This document shows positions 33,787-39,250 of a stretch of 64,000 nt of DNA, one piece after another. Every line of letters starts with the position of its first letter. The first letter of the stretch is position 1. This stretch comes from Actinernus sp. WN-2022 (Eukaryota; Cnidaria; Anthozoa; Actiniaria; Actinernidae), in contig JAOWCC010001634.1 of NCBI GenBank assembly GCA_030867875.1, forward strand, positions 50,192,021-50,256,020, read 5' to 3'. Below the pieces are notes generated by a model. It searched no databases. It had not been told where the DNA came from and worked only from the letters and a program-made list of their open reading frames with translations. The position numbers were made by a program, and so were the translations under genes.

Positions 33787-35085
33787 AGTTTATGCACTAG
33801 TCAATTGAAACCCCCACCCCCCCGGTCCCGGGGAAGGGTGGGGGATAACAGGGGCATTGATCACTTTTGAACCACAGTCTGTCCCGTGGGGGTAGTAGAT
33901 TTGACTGACTTCGACTTTTCGGGTGTCCCCACCTCGGGGAAGAGGGGAACTGGGAACTAGTATGGAAGCTTCCAAGATACCCTGCGAGCAGAGGTTTCTC
34001 ATCTCTCTGCCTTTCCTGTCGGCGAGAGAAACCTCTGCCACGAAACGATTGCTTTTGCCGTTGAACATGCGCACTTGCAACCTCCAAAATCTTGGAGGTA
34101 AACCACGTGATAAACCAGTTACCAAACCGGTTTTACCTGTTTGATATCACTCGGGCATGACTTTTTGGTGATCTTCGCTCGTTTTGCAAGAGCCCACAGT
34201 ATCCTTCGCAGCCGTTATTTATGTCGTCACACGTTTGTTGTTTGCCGACCATTGATACGAACGGGCTTCAAACTCCGGCTTTGTCTTCTTCTTACTTTAC
34301 TGAACTGCACAGAAGACCTTGAAATTACCGTTCAATAAATCTACCTTAATTTATCCTAAAGAAAGCTTTGATTTATACCTTCGAAGAAGGACATTAATTT
34401 TATTTTCTCCACTGCCGTTTATAACAATAGGAAATGGACAATTTGAAATCTACATACAATGAATCTACAATGCTTACCGCCTCGTTTTTTTTCGGCCAAT
34501 GGCAATCCAGATACCGTGGCGCATGCTCAACGTGAAAAGCAATCGTTTCGTGGCAGAGGTTTCTCTCGGCGACAGGAAAGGCAGAGAGATGAGAAACCTC
34601 TGCTCGCAGGGTACTTCCAAGATGGCGGACAAGTAGACTTTCTCAAAGTCCTTCTCGCACTCGCTTTTTGACCCAGTAATCGCTTACCAAGTGACTCAGC
34701 GAGTTCGACTTGGAGCAAGTCTAGCGGACAAGCTGATACTTCTTTTGAATAAATCTTTCTATAGATGGTTTGTTGATTTTAGAGTAGAGACGAGTTCTCC
34801 TTTAAGCTGAACTTCAGCCAAGAGAGACTTAGTTTGTGTGATTACTAAAGAAAACTATAAAAGCTACACAAATCTTGGAAGAACATCATTAAAAATCTCT
34901 CCTTTTAAAAGTTTTTTTCACTTAATTTTTTTCGACCTCAACTTTCTTGCCCCAGGGATAGGGGCGTTTGATCTGAACTAAAGCCTCTGGGGTGGGGGTA
35001 TTGATGATTTTTGATCAGGTCTCTGTCAAATCCCCCATCCTTCCCCGGGACCAGGGGGGTGGGGGTTTCAATTGACTAGTGCATT
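33787..35085. mobile_element. 1.3-kb foldback element with G-rich ends
   Basis: ATGCACTAGTCAATTGAAAC followed by a C-rich run (left) is answered by the complement at the right end (GGGGGTTTCAATTGACTAGT, then GCAT). An inner pair of about 95 bp, 33980-34075 and 34520-34613, contains GAGGTTTCTCATCTCTCTGC and GCCACGAAACGATTGCTTTT or their complements. The centre (34140-34500) holds no recognised gene. The minus-strand frames at 33790-34125 and 34527-34718 look similar only because the arms are copies. The element ends 6 bp before the palindrome at 35092. Confidence 0.75.
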
Positions 35086-35091
35086 ACAAGG

Positions 35092-35326
35092 AGTAGTATA
35101 GCCGGTATTAAAATGATACCACTTTTTCTTGTGCAACAAAACTCAAAAAGTTGTCTACTTATGGACGCCTTGGTTTTCTTGCACAAGGGGCGTCATAAAG
35201 CGAATTCAGAAATCCACTTCATGACGCCCCTTGTGCAAGAAAACCAAGGCGTCCATAAGTAGACAACTTTTTAAGTTTATCTTGCACAAGAAAAAGTTGT
35301 ATCATTTTAATACCGGCTATACTACT
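35092..35326. repeat. 235-bp palindrome bounding the virus-like island
   Basis: The left arm (35092-35196) and right arm (35221-35326) are near-perfect inverted copies. The outer ends are AGTAGTATAGCCGGTATTAA and its complement; the inner ends are CAAGGGGCGTCAT and ATGACGCCCCTTG. The spacer is 24 bp. It separates the host transposon remains from the virus-like genes, and its right end lies 111 bp before the first start codon. It could be a foldback MITE or a remnant of a hairpin-type element terminus. Confidence 0.85.
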
Positions 35327-35372
35327 AGGGGTAACTAAGGGTCATTCAAAGTGTCAGCCTTTCTTACACATA

Positions 35373-35423
35373 AAAATCCAAAACTTGAGTATCTGTTAGA
35401 GACATGATTATTATACTGTATAT
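35373..35423 (+). promoter_or_regulatory. Upstream element, copy A (putative promoter)
   Basis: Contains the exact 20-mer ATGATTATTATACTGTATAT at 35404-35423, ending 14 nt before the start codon of the F-box/ankyrin-like gene. The whole ~50-bp segment, from AAAATCCA onward, is repeated after that gene at 36153-36202. The TATA-like TTATTATACTGTATA core suggests a promoter; this is inference from position and repetition. Confidence 0.5.
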
Positions 35424-35437
35424 CGATATCTTCCACT

Positions 35438-36151
35438 ATGGATTATGTATCGTGCCTCCCTCTAGAAATCTTGACTAAGATCGTAGAGCATGCAGGGCCT
35501 ACGTCATTCTCAAGCATTGCAAGGGTATCAAAACTCCTAAACGGTGCTGCATCTCTCGCGCGCTACAAAGACGTAGACCGAGAGTTCCGTATACAAGTAC
35601 TATGTTTTGGTTTGAAGTCCACTCGTAACGATGCCGATCGAAACAAATTGGTTAGGACTTTCGGCATTTCCGCAAGCCACATCGACGACAGCCTTCCTCT
35701 CATCTACGCCAGTGATCATGGCAACCTTAATATTGTTAAGTGGCTCACCAAGCACTTTCGTTTCAATAAAATGGATAGGTACACCAATAATACTCTAGAC
35801 GCTGCCTTAAGGTATGGTCATCTTGATCTCGCTAAGTGGCTCACTAAGCACTTCCAGTTCACCAAAGAGAGCAATGCCGTCATGTTTGCTATGATAGAGG
35901 CCATTACGAATGGTCAGCTTAATATCATCAAGTGGCTCATTCAACATTTTCAGATAACCGTAGAGTGTGAATACATTCATTACGCTCTACTATGCGCCTG
36001 TAGAAGTTATTATCTTGATACCTCTGGATGGTTCATTAATTGGTTCATTAAGAACTCCCATCTCACCATAGAGGCTGAAAATGCCCTACTAGACTACTAT
36101 GTGAATGTTTATGAGGCCAGGTATGGACCGATTGAATCCAACTGCACCTAA
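35438..36151 (+). CDS. F-box / ankyrin-like repeat protein
   Basis: A 237-residue intronless gene. The N-terminus (about residues 4-45) reads as an F-box: LPLEILTKIVEHAGP, then ARVSKLLNGAA. F-box proteins recruit SKP1-cullin ubiquitin ligases. From about residue 85 there are three clear and one weak repeat of 33-36 residues with the cores GNLNIVKWLTKHF, GHLDLAKWLTKHF and GQLNIIKWLIQHF. This variant of the ankyrin repeat (GHL-IVKWL) is abundant in giant DNA viruses and their protist hosts. The combination F-box plus ankyrin is a known viral host-control design, so I infer a role in steering host ubiquitination; the target is unknown. The ATG follows the repeated promoter-like element closely. 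The C-terminal 40 residues are less repeat-like. The gene is intact and co-oriented with the next two. Confidence 0.75.
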   Translation: MDYVSCLPLEILTKIVEHAGPTSFSSIARVSKLLNGAASLARYKDVDREFRIQVLCFGLKSTRNDADRNKLVRTFGISASHIDDSLPLIYASDHGNLNIVKWLTKHFRFNKMDRYTNNTLDAALRYGHLDLAKWLTKHFQFTKESNAVMFAMIEAITNGQLNIIKWLIQHFQITVECEYIHYALLCACRSYYLDTSGWFINWFIKNSHLTIEAENALLDYYVNVYEARYGPIESNCT

Positions 36152-36182
36152 GAAAATCCAACTTGAAGTATATGTTAAAGGA

Positions 36183-36202
36183 ATGATTATTATACTGTAT
36201 AT
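36183..36202 (+). promoter_or_regulatory. Upstream element, copy B (putative promoter)
   Basis: A second exact copy of ATGATTATTATACTGTATAT, embedded in a ~50-bp repeat (36153-36202), starting just after the F-box gene's stop codon. It lies 91 bp before the zinc-protein start, with AT-rich GTATATATTC between. Likely the promoter of that gene, or a leftover of a gene-cassette duplication. Confidence 0.45.
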
Positions 36203-36293
36203 TGCCACCGAATGGTATTAGTATATATTCTTTATTCCACAATACTAGCTTACGTTGTTATCTTAGTACGCATTAACACCATACAGATCGAAC

Positions 36294-36755
36294 ATGTCGA
36301 AGAAGAACTCAAATGTAGACGCCACAATGATTGAGGTAGTAACTTGTGATTGGTTGCTGAGAGGGAAGGACACGAAATGCCAAAAGAGGATTTCGAAGAC
36401 AACGAAGTTCTGTTGCCAGCACAACTACCAAATCTCAAAAGGTTGTGCCCCACTCATACCATGCTCGAAGTGCGGTAAAGGATGTCGTACTAGTTACGGG
36501 CTTTGCTCAGGATGCGACCGTCTCGCCATCAAGATGAAGTGTCCCGGTGTCTATATAAAACGCGCTAAGAAGTCCAGCAAGACGCTAGAGGGTCCAAGAA
36601 AGGAGGAACCAAACGTGGTGGAACCGGAGGAGCCTGCTGAGGTAGCATTGCCCGCAGAACCAAGAGTGGTGGAACCAGAGGAAGGTCTCGGAGAGTCTCT
36701 CAACCATGCGCTCAACGAGGTGTTGGCTGCCTTGAGGAACGAGAAGGACGCTTAG
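36294..36755 (+). CDS. Cys-rich zinc-binding protein
   Basis: A 153-residue intronless gene of unknown family. The N-terminal half carries two apparent zinc sites. The first is C18, C29, C40/C41 and H43. The second is C57-x2-C60 with C71-x2-C74, and C64 is also available (motifs PCSKCGKGC and LCSGCDR). The C-terminal half is charged and Pro/Glu-rich, with a duplicated VVEPEE motif, ending in a predicted amphipathic helix (ESLNHALNEVLAALR). The first zinc site has the look of small viral and host zinc proteins that bind nucleic acid or protein, but I cannot name a function. It lies between the F-box gene and the TFIIB-like gene on the same strand and is followed by a strong hairpin with a T-tract. 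Confidence 0.65.
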   Translation: MSKKNSNVDATMIEVVTCDWLLRGKDTKCQKRISKTTKFCCQHNYQISKGCAPLIPCSKCGKGCRTSYGLCSGCDRLAIKMKCPGVYIKRAKKSSKTLEGPRKEEPNVVEPEEPAEVALPAEPRVVEPEEGLGESLNHALNEVLAALRNEKDA

Positions 36756-36764
36756 GAATAGCCA

Positions 36765-36838
36765 CGAAAAAAGAAAAAAGGAAGAATGAAGAAGGTCGTT
36801 GCGTGGCCCTCTTCATTCTTCCTTTTTTTTTTTTTCTA
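36765..36838 (+). terminator. Hairpin with T-tract after the zinc-protein gene
   Basis: AAAAAAGGAAGAATGAAGA and TCTTCATTCTTCCTTTTTT form a ~20-bp stem around a ~17-nt loop, followed by a run of T. It starts 10-20 nt after the stop codon. Several large DNA viruses end transcripts at palindromic hairpins (established for Mimivirus), so I infer a 3'-end signal. It also resembles a bacterial rho-independent terminator in shape, though the context is not bacterial. Confidence 0.55.
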
Positions 36839-36866
36839 TTGAACGTACGACATCTATAGTTGTATC

Positions 36867-37802
36867 ATGGACGAGCTAGTCAGATTGTTCGGTCCTGGAA
36901 TTTGTAGAAGCCTGAATATCAAACCACAATTACATATTAACACAAGTGAAACATGTTCTGATTGTCTCTGTCCCCTGGAAATACAAGGAACGGAATTCGT
37001 ATGTCCCACCTGTGGTCTTGTTTCCGAGGTTGAACCATGTGAAGAAACGAAGATCGACATCATTACTACTCGACTGCGTATAGTAGGTCCGGACGGATTT
37101 CAGTATCAAAGTGATCTAGACCGAGCAAAACCAAAGCAAAGCGATAACACGGAACTACAACGACGAACGCTCCTACAAGAACTACGAGCATACAACACTA
37201 TTTACAAACAAAGTTGTGACCTATCGTTCCCTACGAACACTTTAGGAATCGTAGCTGACGCATTTATCCAAGTAATGAAAGTTCATCCCAAGCGTAGTGA
37301 TGCTAAGAGACATATTCTAGCTGCTCTACTCTACCATGCATGCATACAATGTGGATTCGTCCGATCTAAAGGTGAGGTTGCTCGCTTCATGCAACTAAGC
37401 AACAAAGGCATCCATAGAGGAGAGGTCTTTATACGTTCTCTGTGTGACGACGACGAGATCAATGTAGACTTGAATGCCGAGCGCATAGTTCCTCACATTG
37501 CAACGACTTTCCTACAGCTCGATCCTCAAGGAGTACTTATAGACGCTCAACAAATAGTCCACGAGGTTGTTTCTATGGCAATAGAAAACAATGTAGGCAG
37601 ATCGGTAATTAAGACGAAAGTTGTTGGAGCAAGTTACGAGGTGCTACATCGTTTAGGATCGTCTATGTCTCTTAACGAGGTCGTCGAACGCTGTGACGTA
37701 TTTGGAAATTCAGTCAAGCGTTTTGTCAAGGAGTTGTCTTCTTACCATTCCCACTTTGAATCAATCTACACTAAGCATGGGCTAACTAGCAGTAGGACTT
37801 AG
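36867..37802 (+). CDS. TFIIB-like transcription initiation factor
   Basis: A 311-residue intronless gene. Residues 30-49 form a zinc ribbon: C30-x2-C33 (plus C35) and C46-x2-C49-G (ETCSDCLCPLE, then FVCPTCGLVSE). The region 100-192 fits the first cyclin fold of TFIIB (KRSDAKRHILAALLYHACIQ, then VRSKGEVARFMQLSNKGIHR, matching the family's 'R....I.AA.LY.ACR..G..R...EIA....V....I.R'). Residues about 205-300 fit the second fold (GRSVIKTKVVGASYEVLHRL, then VVERCDVFGNSVKRF). TFIIB bridges TBP-DNA and RNA polymerase II. Virus-encoded versions occur in several nucleocytoplasmic large DNA viruses, where they serve viral genes. Similarity is clear in pattern but distant, and it is not a host TFIIB copy. 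It converges with the hydrophobic-protein gene 51 bp downstream. Confidence 0.75.
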   Translation: MDELVRLFGPGICRSLNIKPQLHINTSETCSDCLCPLEIQGTEFVCPTCGLVSEVEPCEETKIDIITTRLRIVGPDGFQYQSDLDRAKPKQSDNTELQRRTLLQELRAYNTIYKQSCDLSFPTNTLGIVADAFIQVMKVHPKRSDAKRHILAALLYHACIQCGFVRSKGEVARFMQLSNKGIHRGEVFIRSLCDDDEINVDLNAERIVPHIATTFLQLDPQGVLIDAQQIVHEVVSMAIENNVGRSVIKTKVVGASYEVLHRLGSSMSLNEVVERCDVFGNSVKRFVKELSSYHSHFESIYTKHGLTSSRT

Positions 37803-37853
37803 TGAAGTGAAAGTGAGAGCCATGTTCATTTCTTTCATAGGAAACGTTGATTC

Positions 37854-38465
37854 TTACATTCCAAGTTTTTCTCGCATTTCCTTTTGCACTTCTTGCTTGA
37901 GTTCGGCTCGAACCTGATCCGCGCTTTTTTCACCTATGGAAGCCTTGCGACGAATTTCAGATCTCATGATCTCATACTTATTCGCTTCGTTCAGAATGAG
38001 ACTGTATTCGGAGTCAGATATGTTTTCATCACGTAGTGCCTTCGATACTAGATCGCGAATCGTATTGATTTTTGCCTTTGCCAACATAGTTGTCTTTTCA
38101 TGCTTAGAAACCTTCATTCCTAACTTCTTAGCTCCAAGGGTCGTAGATGCTGAAATTAATCCACATAGCCCACCAATAACTCCAAGTGGTAGACCAATCA
38201 CTATTCCAACCCCAGTCAACGCTGCACCCAATCCAGATCCAGATAAGATCACAGATAGACCTCCAGTTGCCACTGCGATGCCATGAACTATTCCTTGAGA
38301 ACGTGCATATTTCTTGCGCACACCTTCGTAGTGCCTTTCTTGAACTTCTATGTCCGAAAGCGTGTCTCGGATCGTTTGCAGTCTAAAGTTCTTTCCAGTG
38401 TCACTAGCAATCTGTGGATAGATACTTGGTGCTGATGGAAACGGTTGAATCGAATCGCCTTCCAT
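37854..38465 (-). CDS. Hydrophobic membrane-associated protein with PSAP motif
   Basis: A 203-residue intronless gene. The N-terminus is Pro-rich and contains PSAP at residues 10-13, the short motif by which many proteins, viral ones included, recruit the ESCRT factor TSG101. Residues about 58-112 are a Gly-rich hydrophobic block (two predicted membrane passes, GLGAALTGVGIVIGLPLGVI and its surroundings). The C-terminal third is helical and charged (ENISDSEYSLILNEANKYEI). From memory, proteins with this layout (aromatic/Pro N-term, Gly-rich membrane hairpin, 'ISD.E..LIL.E...Y' helix) recur in many copies in cnidarian genomes, often near Polinton-like genes. A role in virion membrane or exit is inference. 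It starts 19 bp after the penton-like gene ends, so the two are probably co-transcribed. Confidence 0.6.
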   Translation of the reverse strand: MEGDSIQPFPSAPSIYPQIASDTGKNFRLQTIRDTLSDIEVQERHYEGVRKKYARSQGIVHGIAVATGGLSVILSGSGLGAALTGVGIVIGLPLGVIGGLCGLISASTTLGAKKLGMKVSKHEKTTMLAKAKINTIRDLVSKALRDENISDSEYSLILNEANKYEIMRSEIRRKASIGEKSADQVRAELKQEVQKEMREKLGM

Positions 38466-38484
38466 TGTACGTTATACGTATAGC

Positions 38485-39195
38485 TTACTCAAGCTTCAAC
38501 ACGTATCGTATAGGTCGACCACGGAAGTCTATCAGATTGCCTTTCTCATCGAGAATTGTCAGACGAAGGCTGCTTTGTATCGTACCTAGAGCTTTGACAT
38601 CTAGAGGTTGTAGTGAGGCATACGTCGTTTTCACAAATCTAGCGCCTCGGACATCTATGCTAGCCAAGACTTTCGAGCGTTTTCCCTCTAGGAGTGAGAA
38701 GCTGGAATCCACTACGTCACAGTGGACATATACCGTATCGATCTCAAAGAGGATATTTATATTGAAAGTGCCTACCGCTATAGTTAAAGTCTTGTTAGGA
38801 ATATCTATGGCCACTCTACATTCTTTAATAAACAGTCTACAGATATTTTTGCTAAGAATGATAGGTTTCATGACATCTAGGATACAACTCCCTGTCGATA
38901 AGAGTTTCCCGAATTTTATGATACCAGCGTCGATTGCGGGTTTGAAGAGGGTCTGGAGGGTTGGTATATCGTAGTTCCCCACCTTAATTTCGTGTGGAAA
39001 CATCACACCATTGACCTTCCAATGAAAGCTCCCTGGCTCTTCTAGGTTCCACCAACTGTTCTCGAAAGTGATCTCGACTAGTGAAATGTTCCGTATAAGA
39101 ATAGGGTCGTCGAAGTAGACAGTATGGTCAGCCGATGTTGTGGTGATATATAAGAGAACCATCTTATATGTTGAAGGTATAACTATATCTAGCAT
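38485..39195 (-). CDS. Penton / minor-capsid-like protein (Polinton-adintovirus type)
   Basis: About 236 residues from ATG at 39195 (a second possible ATG is at 39162). The N-terminal part has PILIRNISLVEITFENSWWN, then FPHEIKVGNYDIPTLQTLF. The C-terminal part has IDTVYVHCDVVDSSF, then a basic/aliphatic strand, then YASLQPLDVKALGTIQSSLR and ILDEKGNLIDFRGRPIRYVL. This order, an 'ISL.E..F.NSW.N' strand, 'G.YDI..L', 'VY..CD.V..S', '.Y.PL......I..I.I.I.D..G..I.F.G..I...L', fits the jelly-roll penton proteins of Polintons/adintoviruses and their unannotated relatives in cnidarian genomes. It forms the capsid vertices in that family. It is intact. Its first codon lies inside the first palindromic tip of the satellite array. 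Confidence 0.6.
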   Translation of the reverse strand: MLDIVIPSTYKMVLLYITTTSADHTVYFDDPILIRNISLVEITFENSWWNLEEPGSFHWKVNGVMFPHEIKVGNYDIPTLQTLFKPAIDAGIIKFGKLLSTGSCILDVMKPIILSKNICRLFIKECRVAIDIPNKTLTIAVGTFNINILFEIDTVYVHCDVVDSSFSLLEGKRSKVLASIDVRGARFVKTTYASLQPLDVKALGTIQSSLRLTILDEKGNLIDFRGRPIRYVLKLE

Positions 39196-39250
39196 GTTTT
39201 CACAAAAGGGGGTGTTAGGTTCCAAGGCTCCTTTTGTGAAAACATGCTAG
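39189..39250. repeat. 62-bp palindromic tip at the island/array border
   Basis: CTAGCATGTTTTCACAAAAG and its complement CTTTTGTGAAAACATGCTAG flank a 20-22-nt unpaired centre (GGGTGTTAGGTTCCAAGGCT). The same 62-bp sequence occurs at 21 of the 35 internal junctions of the array. At this border copy the left side continues into the penton-like gene (start codon at 39195-39193) instead of into a repeat unit. Confidence 0.9.

Noticed and set aside
33790..34718. Paralogous small proteins at both ends of the 1.3-kb element
   Set aside because: They are the same inverted-arm DNA read in opposite directions. No coding signal.
39196..39225. Ten extra N-terminal codons of the penton-like protein starting at TTG
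   Set aside because: They lie wholly in the palindromic tip and would need a TTG start. The ATG at 39195 is the more plausible start.
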